Below are positions 47,923-56,690 of a DNA stretch of 64,000 nucleotides, piece by piece. The translations under genes were made by a program, and so were the position numbers. The DNA is taken from contig NZ_CP108054.1 of assembly GCF_036173125.1 (NCBI RefSeq), forward strand, positions 744,001 through 808,000. Reading direction: 5' to 3'. This DNA is from Streptomyces sp. NBC_00286 (lineage in GTDB: Bacteria > Actinomycetota > Actinomycetes > Streptomycetales > Streptomycetaceae). The notes under the pieces are model-generated. The model saw only the letters and a list, made by a program, of their open reading frames with translations, was not told the origin of the DNA and ran no database searches. Within the stretch, counting starts at the first letter, position 1. The number at the start of each line of letters is the position of its first letter.

Positions 47923-49041
47923 TCAGATGCCGAGCCGGGTGGCGAGCAGCTCCCGGTGGTACGAGGGCGTGCCGAGCAGCACCTCGGAGCTCTTGGCCCG
48001 CTTGAGGTAGAGGTGCGCGGGGTGTTCCCAGGTGAAGCCGATGCCGCCGTGCACCTGGATGTTCTCGCCAGCGACCTTGGTGAACGCCTCCGAGCAGAAG
48101 GCCTGGGCGAGGGCCGCGGCGATCGCGATCTCCGCCTCGTCTCCCGCGTCAAGCGCCCACAGTCCGCCGTACGCCGCCGAGCGAGCCGACTCGATCTCGA
48201 CCAGCATGTCCGCGCACTTGTGCTTGATGCCCTGGAACGAGCCGATGGCCCGCCCGTACTGTTCGCGGATCTTGGCGTACGCCACGGAGGCGTCCAGTGC
48301 GGCGGCGGCTCCCCCGACCTGTTCGGCGGCCAGCAGTACGGAGGCGGTGGCGAGGGTGCGCTCGATCGCCGGCCAGGCCGCGCCTTCGGTGCCCAGCAGC
48401 CGGGCGGGGGTGTCGCTGAAGTCGATCTGTGCCTGCTTGCGGGTCTGGTCGAGGGTGGGGAGCGCGGTGCGGGTGACGCCTGGTGCGTCGCTCTCGACGG
48501 CGAAGAGGCTGACGCCGGAGGGGGTACGGGCGGCGACCAGCAGCAGATCGGAGAGGTGGCCGTCGGGGACGTACGTCTTCGCCCCCGTCAGCCGCCAACT
48601 CCCTGCTGTCTTCGAGGCGTTGAGCCGGATGCCTTGCTCGTCCCAGCGGCCGTCCGCCTCGGTCAGGGCGAGGGTGGCCATGGTGTCGCCGGAGGCGATG
48701 CCCGGCAGGTAGGCGAGGCGGGCCGCTTCGTCGGCGCAGCGCAGGAGTGCCTCGGCGGCGAGGGCCACGATGGCGAAGTAGGGGGCGCAGAGCAGGGCGC
48801 GGCCCGTTTCCTCGAAGACGATGCCGAGTTCGGCGTAACCGAAGCCCGAGCCGCCGTACGCCTCGGGGATGGCGATCCCTTGGAGCCCGAGTTCCGTGGC
48901 CATCCGTCGCCATACGACCCGGTCGTAGCCCTTCGGGTCGGCGGCCAGGCGGCGTACGTCGGCCTCGGTGGAGTGTCTGGCGAGGAAGGAGCGGACGACT
49001 TTGCGCAGCTCGTCCTGCTCCTCGCCGAAGGTGAGATCCAT
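47923..49041 (-). CDS. Acyl-CoA dehydrogenase (shorter, beta-type)
   Basis: A 372-aa dehydrogenase-fold protein. It shows MDLTFGEEQDELRKVVRSFL, GIAIPEAYGGSGFGYAELGI, REQYGRAIGSFQGIKHKCAD and the C-terminal ENIQVHGGIGFTWEHPAHLY. It lacks the ETIYGGSSEIQ C-terminus of the neighbour. This complementary pattern matches the two-chain acyl-CoA dehydrogenases (FadE28/FadE29-like). It is first of a four-gene minus-strand operon, divergent from a crotonase gene across the conserved operator. Confidence 0.87.
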   Translation of the reverse strand: MDLTFGEEQDELRKVVRSFLARHSTEADVRRLAADPKGYDRVVWRRMATELGLQGIAIPEAYGGSGFGYAELGIVFEETGRALLCAPYFAIVALAAEALLRCADEAARLAYLPGIASGDTMATLALTEADGRWDEQGIRLNASKTAGSWRLTGAKTYVPDGHLSDLLLVAARTPSGVSLFAVESDAPGVTRTALPTLDQTRKQAQIDFSDTPARLLGTEGAAWPAIERTLATASVLLAAEQVGGAAAALDASVAYAKIREQYGRAIGSFQGIKHKCADMLVEIESARSAAYGGLWALDAGDEAEIAIAAALAQAFCSEAFTKVAGENIQVHGGIGFTWEHPAHLYLKRAKSSEVLLGTPSYHRELLATRLGI

Positions 49042-49108
49042 GGCGCGCCTTTCCCGTCCCCGGAGCTGCCCGCTTCCCGGTGTTGCCCGCGTGCTACCCA
49101 TCCACGAT

Positions 49109-49140
49109 ACAGTTAGATAATTATAGTATCCACACTGAAT
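49109..49140. promoter_or_regulatory. Conserved operator, second exact copy
   Basis: ACAGTTAGATAATTATAG (49109-49126) and CACTGAAT (49133-49140) repeat the site at 39141-39172 base for base, with the same 6-bp spacer length. It lies between the divergent dehydrogenase operon and the crotonase gene and probably controls both. Confidence 0.72.
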
Positions 49141-49188
49141 GAACCAGGCACTGAACCAACCAAGCACTGTATGAACCAGGGGTGCGTT

Positions 49189-50010
49189 GTGACCGACCGC
49201 TATGACGAGTTCACCAGCCTCACCTTCGAGCGGCCCGCGCCCGGGGTGCTCCGCATCGTGCTGGACGGCCCGAATCTCAATGCCGTCGATCCGCGGATGC
49301 ACGGCGAACTGGCCGACATCTGGCCGGTGATCGACCGGGACGAGGAGACCCGCGCGGTGCTGGTGCAGGGCGCCGGCAAGGCGTTCTCGGCGGGCGGGAC
49401 CTTCGACTCCATCGAAGCTCTGACCGAGGAGTACGCGGTGCGCGCCCGGGTGATGCGGGAGGCCCGGGACATGGTGTACGGAGTGATCAACTGCTCCAAG
49501 CCGGTGGTCTCCGCAATCCACGGTCCGGCCGTGGGCGCGGGCCTGGTCATCGGCATGCTGGCCGACATCTCCATCGCCGGACGCAAGGCGAAGATCGTCG
49601 ACGGGCACACCCGGCTCGGGGTCGCGGCCGGCGACCACGCGGCGATCTGCTGGCCGCTGCTGTGCGGGATGGCCAAGGCCAAGTACTACCTGCTGACCTG
49701 CGAGGCGCTCACGGGTGCGGAGGCCGAGCGCATCGGTCTGGTTTCCAAGTGCGTGGACGACGAGCAGGTGCACGCCGAGGGGCTGCGCATCGCGACGACC
49801 CTTGCGGCCGGTTCCGCCAGCGCCATCAGCTGGACGAAGAGGTCCCTCAACCACTGGTACCGGACGGCCCAGCCGATCTTCGAGGCCTCGCTGGGTCTGG
49901 AGTTCTTCGGGTTCGGGGGGCACGAGGTCACGGAAGGTCTGGCCGCCCACCGGGAGAAGCGCGCCCCGGACTTCGAGGCTGTGTCCGACAAGCACCCGAT
50001 CGATCTCTGA
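49189..50010 (+). CDS. Crotonase-family protein (enoyl-CoA hydratase/isomerase)
   Basis: A 273-aa crotonase. The oxyanion segments are [12 protein letters not shown] and [20 protein letters not shown]. Neither classical catalytic Glu is present; instead it has [18 protein letters not shown], with Asp/His at the second acid site. This Asp form is also seen in its relative at 54757. GTG 49189 with AGGGG upstream is favoured over ATG 49171. The stop codon begins a 9-bp tandem repeat containing further in-frame stops. Confidence 0.83.
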   Translation: MTDRYDEFTSLTFERPAPGVLRIVLDGPNLNAVDPRMHGELADIWPVIDRDEETRAVLVQGAGKAFSAGGTFDSIEALTEEYAVRARVMREARDMVYGVINCSKPVVSAIHGPAVGAGLVIGMLADISIAGRKAKIVDGHTRLGVAAGDHAAICWPLLCGMAKAKYYLLTCEALTGAEAERIGLVSKCVDDEQVHAEGLRIATTLAAGSASAISWTKRSLNHWYRTAQPIFEASLGLEFFGFGGHEVTEGLAAHREKRAPDFEAVSDKHPIDL

Positions 50011-50052
50011 CCTACGTGACCTGCATGACCTAAATGACCTACGTGATCCACG
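50008..50052 (+). repeat. Five 9-bp tandem repeats, each with an in-frame TGA
   Basis: Units TGACCTACG, TGACCTGCA, TGACCTAAA, TGACCTACG and TGATCCACG run head to tail from the crotonase stop codon. Since the unit is three codons long, each begins with TGA in the frame of the upstream gene, giving five successive stops. It probably grew by slippage from the original stop codon. Confidence 0.75.
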
Positions 50053-50071
50053 GATGCATGAGGAGCCCGCG

Positions 50072-50590
50072 ATGACGTCCGAGCCGACCGCCACCGCCAC
50101 TGCCGCGACCACCGAAGTCCCCCCGCTGGTAAAGGGGTTGACCTACGAGGACATGCCCAAGGGCCAGGTCTTCCGGACCGCCCGCCGCACCATCACCGAG
50201 ACCGACCTGGTCAACTTCATCACCTGGGGCGGCTTCAACGAGCCGCTCTTCTGGGACGCCACGCACGCCGCGGAGGGCGGTTACACCGGTCGGCTCGTGC
50301 CGGGCGGGCTGACGTACTGCATCGCCGAAGGACTCGTCCTCCAGACGAACGTGCTGCACGGCACGGGCCTCGCCTTCCTGCACATGGAGCTGACCGTGCG
50401 GGGGCCGGTGTACGTCGGCGACACCCTGTACGCGGTCGTGGAGACCACGGACTCGCGTGCGTCCAGCAAGCCCGGCCGGGGCGTGGTGACCAGCCGGATC
50501 ACCGTACGCAACCAGCGGGACGAGGACGTGCTCGTCTACACCCCGGTGCGGCTGATCCGTGGCAGGGACTACGGGGCCCCGACGCTCTGA
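50072..50590 (+). CDS. MaoC-like hotdog protein
   Basis: A 172-aa single hotdog domain. TITETDLVNFITWGGFNEPL aligns with the hydratase motif, but the catalytic D-x4-H is changed (NEPLFWDATHAA). GRLVPGGLTYCIAEGL follows. It may therefore be a CoA-binding partner or a modified hydratase. ATG 50072 has AGGAG 6 nt upstream. Its last 22 bases overlap the end of the convergent GH1-like gene. Confidence 0.8.
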   Translation: MTSEPTATATAATTEVPPLVKGLTYEDMPKGQVFRTARRTITETDLVNFITWGGFNEPLFWDATHAAEGGYTGRLVPGGLTYCIAEGLVLQTNVLHGTGLAFLHMELTVRGPVYVGDTLYAVVETTDSRASSKPGRGVVTSRITVRNQRDEDVLVYTPVRLIRGRDYGAPTL

Positions 50591-52032
50591 CCCCGCTGCC
50601 CCCTCTGTCCGCGGGGAGCGCCCGGCACCAGGCTCAGACCGGGCGCGGGACCGTCCGCGGATCCGGATTCGGATGCAGATCCCGATCCGGCGGGGCCGGC
50701 GAACGCTCCACCATGCACCCAGTCCGAGGGCATCGGCGGGCGCGGCGGCGGCTCATGGTCCGGGACCGCCATCGTGTAGAGGCGGGTGTAGCGGAACTTC
50801 GCTTCCAGGTTGTCGAGCACGGACCAGTACTCATAGCCGCAGACGTTCACGCCCCGAGCGATCACCCGGCCCAGCCAGGAGAGCCTGGCGCGCAGCAGGA
50901 CCCGGCGCCGGGCGTCGTCGCTGTGCCCGGTTTCGTCGACCAGGTCGAGGTCGCCCATGCCGTTGTCGATGACGGACAGCGGGGGCAGCCGGTCTCCGTA
51001 CAGGTCGTGGAGGTCGGCGACGCCGTCGGCGAGTGCCTCGGGGAGGATGGGCCAGCCGTACGCCGTCGTCTCGACGTCGTCGAAGGGGGTGATCGCGAAG
51101 CCGAGGCCGACGAGCAGGCGGTTCACTTCGTTGAGGGTGCTCTGGCACTTGTTGGCCGGCACTACGCGGGGCAGGTTCTCCGGTGCGGTGACGCGGAACG
51201 GGGTGTGCCAGGACAGGCCGAGCAGGTCCTGGCCGGTGCTGATGATCTCCAGGTCGCCTGGGCGTACGCAGCCGGTGGCCTCGACGGGTGAGATGTCGTC
51301 CTCGGTCACCATGTGTTCGCCGAGCAGCAGGGGGTCGAGGAAGAGGCGGTTGGTCCAGCTCTCCAGGCGCTCGAGGGCGAGGCGGTCGAAGGGGTCGTCG
51401 GTGGCGGCGTAGCCGCTGACGAGGGTGACCGTGGTGCCGATCCGGCCGGTGACGCCGGCCGCCCTGAGGGCCCTGGTCGCAAGGCCGTTGGCGAGCAGGA
51501 TGTGGTGGACGGTGGGCAGGCCCGCGCGGCCGATGCCGCGGCCCGGTGTGTACATCCCGGCCACGTGGTCCGCGAGGGTGGGTCCGGCCAGGTCGGTGGA
51601 GGTGATCCAGCGGGTGACGCGGTCGCCGAAGCGGCGGCCCAGTTCGGCGGCGTACGCGGCGAAGTGCTCGGCGGTGTCGCGGTCGAGCCAGCCTCCGCTG
51701 GCCTCCAGCCAGGGTGGCAGTGACCGGTCGAGCAATGTCAGGCCGGGGCGCAGGCCGAGTTCGAGGAGGGCGTCGAGTTCGCGGTCGCAGCGGTCCAGGG
51801 CCCCCTGGTCCCAGGAGCCGGGGCCGTCGGGCTGGAGCCGTGGCCAGCCGGCGACCATCCGGTGTGAGTCCGGGGTGACGCCGACGAGTTGTCGGATGTC
51901 GTCGGTCCACTGCCCGAAGTGCCCGCCGCGCTCGGGCGGGGGCGGCGGCGGGGCCGCGATGGTGTCCGCGGTGGCGACTCCCCAGTCGACGCCGCGGAAG
52001 GATTCGTACAGGAAACCATCGCTCATGGTCAC
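50569..52032 (-). CDS. GH1 (beta-glucosidase)-like protein with substituted catalytic glutamates
   Basis: A 487-aa TIM-barrel protein related to family 1 glycosidases: GVDWGVATADTI at the start, SWDQGALDRCDRELDALLEL, and the C-terminal GVNVCGYEYWSVLDNLEAKF before RYTRLY. The acid/base motif, normally N-E-P, reads WITSTDLAGP, and the nucleophile motif, normally T/I-E-N-G, reads SVIDNGMGD. Both glutamates are thus Asp. A normal retaining mechanism is doubtful. ATG 52026 is a possible alternative start. The last 40 residues are Gly/Ser-rich low complexity. Confidence 0.75.
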   Translation of the reverse strand: MTMSDGFLYESFRGVDWGVATADTIAAPPPPPPERGGHFGQWTDDIRQLVGVTPDSHRMVAGWPRLQPDGPGSWDQGALDRCDRELDALLELGLRPGLTLLDRSLPPWLEASGGWLDRDTAEHFAAYAAELGRRFGDRVTRWITSTDLAGPTLADHVAGMYTPGRGIGRAGLPTVHHILLANGLATRALRAAGVTGRIGTTVTLVSGYAATDDPFDRLALERLESWTNRLFLDPLLLGEHMVTEDDISPVEATGCVRPGDLEIISTGQDLLGLSWHTPFRVTAPENLPRVVPANKCQSTLNEVNRLLVGLGFAITPFDDVETTAYGWPILPEALADGVADLHDLYGDRLPPLSVIDNGMGDLDLVDETGHSDDARRRVLLRARLSWLGRVIARGVNVCGYEYWSVLDNLEAKFRYTRLYTMAVPDHEPPPRPPMPSDWVHGGAFAGPAGSGSASESGSADGPAPGLSLVPGAPRGQRGQRGQSVGAP

Positions 52033-52154
52033 CGTCCAGGGCGGAATGGTTTAACGCATTCAACTGAATGACGTCGTCCGGACGCTAACACTTCGGCGAA
52101 ACTACGACAATGTTTCGGACAGATCTCCTGCTTCTGTCGGGAGGCGGTCAGGTT

Positions 52155-53756
52155 TCAGTTCCCGTGGCGGATGAGATCGGACGCGTGCCAGGCCATCGCC
52201 ATGATGGGCCCGTTGAGATTGCCCGACACCATGGTCGGCATGACCGAGCAGTCGACGACCCGCAGGCCATCGACACCGCGTACACGCAGGCGTGCGTCCA
52301 CGGCGTCGTCCTCGGCCGGGCCCATCGCGCAGGTGCCGATGGCGTGGTAGCCGCAGCGCCCGTGTTCGAGGCCCGCGTCGATGATTTCCTGGTCCTCGCG
52401 GACGGCGGTGCCGGGTAGCGTTTCGGCCATGATCCGTCCGGCGATGGGCTCGGTTTCGAAGAGTTCGCGCATTCTGCGGAAGAGGGCCGTTCCGACGGTT
52501 CGGTCATGATCGGACCCGTAGTAGTTCGCCGTGATCGTGAGCGGCGCTTCGGGGTCTGCGGAGGTGATGTGCAGGCTGCCTTCGGCGGTGGGGCGGAGGA
52601 TATAGCCGAGGCCCATCACGCCGGGTTCGCGCTCCACGCCGGTCTCCTTGCCGGGGATCTCCGGGCTGAGGGAGACCGGTGCGATCAGCAACTGCGCGTC
52701 CGGGCGGGCGAGCTCGGGGCGGGTCTTGAAGAAGCCGATGACGTCGAAGGCGGGGGCGGCGAGGGGTCCACGGCGGGTCGCCAGGTACTTCGCTCCCGAC
52801 AACGCCTGCCGCAGTGGGGTGCTGAGCGCCTTGTTGTAGCCGAGGTTGTCCTTCAGACGGTACTGGACGACGAAGCAGCGGTGTTCGCGCATCCGGCCGC
52901 CTACGTGTGGGCTGTCCACCAGGACGTCGACGCCCGCCTCCTTGAGGGTCCCGGCCGGGCCGATGCCCGACAGCTGGAGGATCTTCGGCGTGGCGATGCT
53001 GCCGGCGGAGAGGATCACCTCGCGCCCGGCGCGGATGTCGGCCTCCCGGCCCGCACTGCGGGTCCGTACACCGACGGCCCTGTCCTTCTCGATCAGGACC
53101 TTCGTGACGAGGGTGTCCACCGTCACGGTCAGGTTCGGCCGGTCCTCGACCGGGTGCAGAAAGGCGCGCGCGGCGCTGAACCGCTGCCCGTTCTTGATGG
53201 TGGCCATGGCGTAGCCGATGCGTTCGTCGTCGCTCGCGTTGAGGTCGTCGGTCCGCTGCCAGCCCAGTCCGGTCCCGGCGGCGATCGCCTCCTCGCACAG
53301 CGGCTCCGGTTTCGACGCGGTGGAGATGTGCAACGGGCCGCCCGCGCCCCGGAGTTCGGAGGCGCCGAGTGCGTTGTCCTCGAGCTTCTTGAAGACCGGC
53401 AGCATGGTGTCCCAGCCCCAGCCGGGGTTTCCGAGGCGCTCCAGTTCGTCGTAGTCGGCGCGGTCTCCGCGGTTGTAGACCATGCCGTTGACCGAGCTCG
53501 ATCCGCCGAGCGCCTTGCCGCGCACCCAGTGTTCGACCCGGCGGGTCTTGCCGACCGGTTCGACGGGGTAGTGCCAGGCGTACCGCGGATCCCCCAGGAG
53601 CTTGCCGAATCCCTTGGGCATCTTGATCAGCGGAGACGTGTCCCGGCCGCCCGCCTCGATCAGCAGCACGGACGTCTTCGGGTCCTCGGAGAGGCGGTTG
53701 GCGAGTACGCAGCCCGCCGACCCCGCGCCCACCACGATGTAGTCGTACGTCGTCAT
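52155..53756 (-). CDS. GMC-family FAD alcohol oxidoreductase
   Basis: A 533-aa GMC enzyme with FAD motif VVGAGSAGCVLANRL, signature GKALGGSSSVNGMVYNRG, second signature GSIATPKILQLSGIG and catalytic His in YHAIGTCAMGPAEDDAV. ATG 53756 is preceded by AGGAG. It is related to, but clearly different from, the GMC protein at 16352. It likely oxidises an alcohol-bearing substrate or intermediate of the second cluster. It lies 38 bp from a crotonase gene on the same strand. Confidence 0.87.
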   Translation of the reverse strand: MTTYDYIVVGAGSAGCVLANRLSEDPKTSVLLIEAGGRDTSPLIKMPKGFGKLLGDPRYAWHYPVEPVGKTRRVEHWVRGKALGGSSSVNGMVYNRGDRADYDELERLGNPGWGWDTMLPVFKKLEDNALGASELRGAGGPLHISTASKPEPLCEEAIAAGTGLGWQRTDDLNASDDERIGYAMATIKNGQRFSAARAFLHPVEDRPNLTVTVDTLVTKVLIEKDRAVGVRTRSAGREADIRAGREVILSAGSIATPKILQLSGIGPAGTLKEAGVDVLVDSPHVGGRMREHRCFVVQYRLKDNLGYNKALSTPLRQALSGAKYLATRRGPLAAPAFDVIGFFKTRPELARPDAQLLIAPVSLSPEIPGKETGVEREPGVMGLGYILRPTAEGSLHITSADPEAPLTITANYYGSDHDRTVGTALFRRMRELFETEPIAGRIMAETLPGTAVREDQEIIDAGLEHGRCGYHAIGTCAMGPAEDDAVDARLRVRGVDGLRVVDCSVMPTMVSGNLNGPIMAMAWHASDLIRHGN

Positions 53757-53794
53757 CTCGTCTCCTGGCACTCAGGTAGCGATGCCTGCTGGTG

Positions 53795-54661
53795 CTACTC
53801 CCCGAAGGGGCGGAACTCCTCCTCCGGCCACCAGGGGTAGACGGGGGGCATGTCCTTGCTGACCCGGCCCGGGAACTCGGGCGGGCGCTTGGCGAGGAAG
53901 GACTCGACGCCCTCGACGGGGTCCGGGCCGCCGCCGATCTGGCTCATGATCCGCGAGTCGAGGCGGTGCGCGGTCATCGGGTGGGGCTCGCCGAGCATCC
54001 GCCACATCATCTGGCGCGAGAGGGCGACCGAGATCGCGGAGGTGTTCTCGGCGATCTCCCGGGCGAGCTCGTACGCCGCCGGGAGCAGCTCCTCCGGCGG
54101 GTGGACAGAGCGGACAAGGCCGGCCGTCAGCGCCTCGTCGGGGCCGAAGACGCGGCCCGTCGCCACCCATTCCATGGCCCGCTGCATACCCACGGCCCGC
54201 GGCAGGAACCAGCTCGCGGCGGACTCCGGCACGATGCCGCGGCGCGCGAAGACGAAGCCGAACTTCGCCTTGGTCGACGCCAGCCGGATGTCCATGGGCA
54301 GGGTCATGCTGGCTCCGACGCCTGCCGCCGGGCCGTTGATCGCGGCGATGACCGGCTTGGTCGAGGAGAACAGCCGCAGGGCGACCCGGCCGCCGGTGTC
54401 CCGGTGCCAGGCGCCCGCCTTGCGGTGGTCGAAGGACGTGCCGCCGGAGCTGACGTCGGCGCCCGCGCAGAAGCCGCGTCCGGCGCCGGTCACGACGATC
54501 ACGCGTACGTCGTCGTCGGTGTCGGCCGAGTCGAAGATGTCGAGCAGGTCGGTCATCATCTGCGGGTTGAAGGCGTTCAGCTTCTCCGGCCGGTTGAGGG
54601 TGACGGTGAGGATGCGGTCCGCCACTTCGGCTCGTACGGTCTCGTACTCCTGCTCCGGCAT
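53795..54661 (-). CDS. Enoyl-CoA hydratase/isomerase (crotonase family)
   Basis: A 288-aa crotonase with RGFCAGADVSSGG, NGPAAGVGASMTLPMDIRLA and the catalytic Glu in RRGIVPESAASWFLPRAVG. A C-terminal PRVSKDMPPVYPWW-like tail (SKDMPPVYPWWPEEEF) is typical of long crotonases of actinobacterial catabolic clusters. It is divergent from another crotonase gene across a gap with the operator-like word ATAGTTATAG. Confidence 0.87.
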   Translation of the reverse strand: MPEQEYETVRAEVADRILTVTLNRPEKLNAFNPQMMTDLLDIFDSADTDDDVRVIVVTGAGRGFCAGADVSSGGTSFDHRKAGAWHRDTGGRVALRLFSSTKPVIAAINGPAAGVGASMTLPMDIRLASTKAKFGFVFARRGIVPESAASWFLPRAVGMQRAMEWVATGRVFGPDEALTAGLVRSVHPPEELLPAAYELAREIAENTSAISVALSRQMMWRMLGEPHPMTAHRLDSRIMSQIGGGPDPVEGVESFLAKRPPEFPGRVSKDMPPVYPWWPEEEFRPFGE

Positions 54662-54696
54662 GCGCGTCCTCCGCGGTCGATCACCGTGACGGTTCC

Positions 54697-54738
54697 CAGT
54701 CAGCTCTAAATAGTTATAGCATTCAACTCTACTGACTG
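54697..54738. promoter_or_regulatory. Operator region between two divergent crotonase genes
   Basis: ATAGTTATAGCATTCA (54710-54725) matches the ATAATTATAGTATCCA stretch at 49117-49132 in 13 of 16 bases. It is enclosed by an inverted repeat, CAGTCAG (54697-54703) and CTGACTG (54732-54738). Confidence 0.6.
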
Positions 54739-54756
54739 TTTCCTGAGTGCTGGGCG

Positions 54757-55530
54757 GTGGCGATGACGGATCTCGTGGTGACGGCCCACGGGCCGGTCCG
54801 GCTGATCGAGCTGAACCGGCCGGATCAGCTCAACTCGACGAGTGAGGAGCTCCATTCGTCTCTCGCATCGGTCTGGGACGAGGTCGCAGCCGATCCGGAG
54901 GCGCGGGCGGTCGTACTCACCGGGCGCGGCCGGGCCTTCAGCGCTGGCGGCAACTTTGAGGTCATGACCCGGGTCCAGCGCGACCCCGCCTTCCGGGAGC
55001 AGAACGTCGACGAGGCCCGGCGAATCATCCTCGGCATGGTGCGCTGCCCCCTCCCGGTCATCGCGGCGGTGAATGGGCCGGCAGTCGGCCTCGGCTGCAG
55101 CCTGGCCCTGCTCAGCGACCTCGTACTGATCGCCGAGGGCGCCCATATCGCGGATCCGCATGTCCAGGTCGGCCTGGTCGCGGGGGACGGCGGCGCGCTC
55201 GTACTGCCGCTGCTGGTGGGCCTCACCCGGGCCAAGGAGTTGCTGTTCCTCGGTGACCGTGTGTCCCCCGAGGAGGCGGTCCGGCTGGGCATCGCCAACC
55301 GTGTCGTGCCGGACGACAAGCTCAGGGCCGAGGCCATGGATCTCGCCGGACGGCTGGCCGCGCTGCCCGCGCAGGCGCTGCGCGAGACCAAGCGGGCGGT
55401 GAACCTGCATCTGGAGCAGGCCATCTCCGCCGTACTGGAACCGGCTCTGCTCGCGGAGCGGGACAGCATGCACTCGCCGGACCACATCGCGATCGTCGAG
55501 AAGATCATCGCGGCGCGCGCCGGCCGCTGA
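54757..55530 (+). CDS. Crotonase-family protein (enoyl-CoA hydratase/isomerase)
   Basis: A 257-aa crotonase. It has LTGRGRAFSAGGNFEVM and NGPAVGLGCSLALLSDLVLI, then ADPHVQVGLVAGDGGALVLP, where the second catalytic acid is Asp rather than Glu. This DPHV/AGDGG branch is widespread in actinobacterial acyl-CoA clusters and its reaction is uncertain. The start is GTG 54757 or ATG 54763. It begins a plus-strand operon with a dehydrogenase and an LLM oxidoreductase. Confidence 0.84.
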   Translation: MAMTDLVVTAHGPVRLIELNRPDQLNSTSEELHSSLASVWDEVAADPEARAVVLTGRGRAFSAGGNFEVMTRVQRDPAFREQNVDEARRIILGMVRCPLPVIAAVNGPAVGLGCSLALLSDLVLIAEGAHIADPHVQVGLVAGDGGALVLPLLVGLTRAKELLFLGDRVSPEEAVRLGIANRVVPDDKLRAEAMDLAGRLAALPAQALRETKRAVNLHLEQAISAVLEPALLAERDSMHSPDHIAIVEKIIAARAGR

Positions 55531-55550
55531 ACCGGAGAGGAGTGAGTCAC

Positions 55551-56690
55551 ATGGACTTCGCGTTCAGCGACGAGCAGGAGGAACTGCGGCGCACCGTACG
55601 GGCGTTCCTGGCGGACACCTCGCCCGAGACCGAGGTACGGCGGCTGATGGAGACGCCGGAGGGCTTCGACCGGGCGGTGTGGCGGCGGATGGGCTCGGAG
55701 CTGGGTCTGCAAGGGCTCGCGATCCCCGAGGAGTACGGGGGCGCGGGCTGTGGGCCGGTCGAAGTGGGCGTGGTGATGGAGGAGTTGGGGCGGGCGCTGA
55801 CCTGTACGCCGTTCCTTGCCTCCGCCGTGCTGGCGACCACCCTTCTCTTGCGCTGCGAAGACGAGGAGGCCCGCAAGCGGCTGCTGCCTGGGCTGGCCGC
55901 CGGTGAAGCGGTGGCGACGGTGGCGCTGACGGAGGACTCCGCGCGCTGGGATGCCGATGGGGTGGGGCTCAACGCCCGGGAGTCAGCGGGGAGTTGGCTG
56001 CTCAACGGCCACAAGACTTTCGTACTCGACGGGGCGAGCGCGGATGTCGTACTCACCGTGGCCCGTACCGGCGACGGCATCGGCGTCTTCTCGGTGGACG
56101 GCGACGCGGCCGGGCTGACCCGCGCCCCCCTGACCACGATGGACCCGACCCGCCGACAAGCACGCCTCGACTACCACGACGTACGGGCGACCCGGCTGCG
56201 TACGCGGCACGGCGACGGCTGGGGCCTGGTGGCGGAGGTGCTGGACCATGCCGCGGTGGCGTTGGCGGCCGAGCAGGTGGGGGTCGCGGGGCGCGCGCTC
56301 GACATGGCGGTGGAGTACGCCAAGGTGCGCCACCAGTTCGGGCGACCCATCGGCTCCTTCCAGGCCGTAAAGCATCTGCTCGCCGACGTGTTGTTGGAGG
56401 TGGAGTCGGCGCGGGCCGCCGCGCACTACGCGCTGCTCGCCGCCGAGAGCGAGGATCCGGAGCTCCCCGCCAGGGCGAGCCTGGCCAAGGCGTTCTGCTC
56501 CGACGCCTGTCTGCAGGCGGCGGCGGAGAACATCCAGGTGCACGGAGGTATCGGCTTCACCTGGGAGCATCCGGCCCATCTGTATCTGAAGCGGGCCAAG
56601 ACGTCACAGCTGCTGTTCGGCGATCCGGCGTATCACCGGGAACTGCTCGCGCGGCGCATCGGTTTGGACAGGGTTGGAGAATCCGTATGA
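55551..56690 (+). CDS. Acyl-CoA dehydrogenase (shorter, beta-type)
   Basis: A 379-aa dehydrogenase-fold protein, clearly paralogous to that at 47923: MDFAFSDEQEELRRTVRAFL, IPEEYGGAGCGPVEVGVVME, RHQFGRPIGSFQAVKHLLAD and ENIQVHGGIGFTWEHPAHLY. ATG 55551 has GGAGAGGAG upstream. No alpha-type partner is adjacent; the enzyme at 34571 is a possible mate. It overlaps the next gene by 4 nt (ATGA). Confidence 0.87.
   Translation: MDFAFSDEQEELRRTVRAFLADTSPETEVRRLMETPEGFDRAVWRRMGSELGLQGLAIPEEYGGAGCGPVEVGVVMEELGRALTCTPFLASAVLATTLLLRCEDEEARKRLLPGLAAGEAVATVALTEDSARWDADGVGLNARESAGSWLLNGHKTFVLDGASADVVLTVARTGDGIGVFSVDGDAAGLTRAPLTTMDPTRRQARLDYHDVRATRLRTRHGDGWGLVAEVLDHAAVALAAEQVGVAGRALDMAVEYAKVRHQFGRPIGSFQAVKHLLADVLLEVESARAAAHYALLAAESEDPELPARASLAKAFCSDACLQAAAENIQVHGGIGFTWEHPAHLYLKRAKTSQLLFGDPAYHRELLARRIGLDRVGESV

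Noticed and set aside
50008..50052. CRISPR-like short repeats
   Set aside because: The 9-bp units are contiguous with no spacers; a simple tandem repeat.
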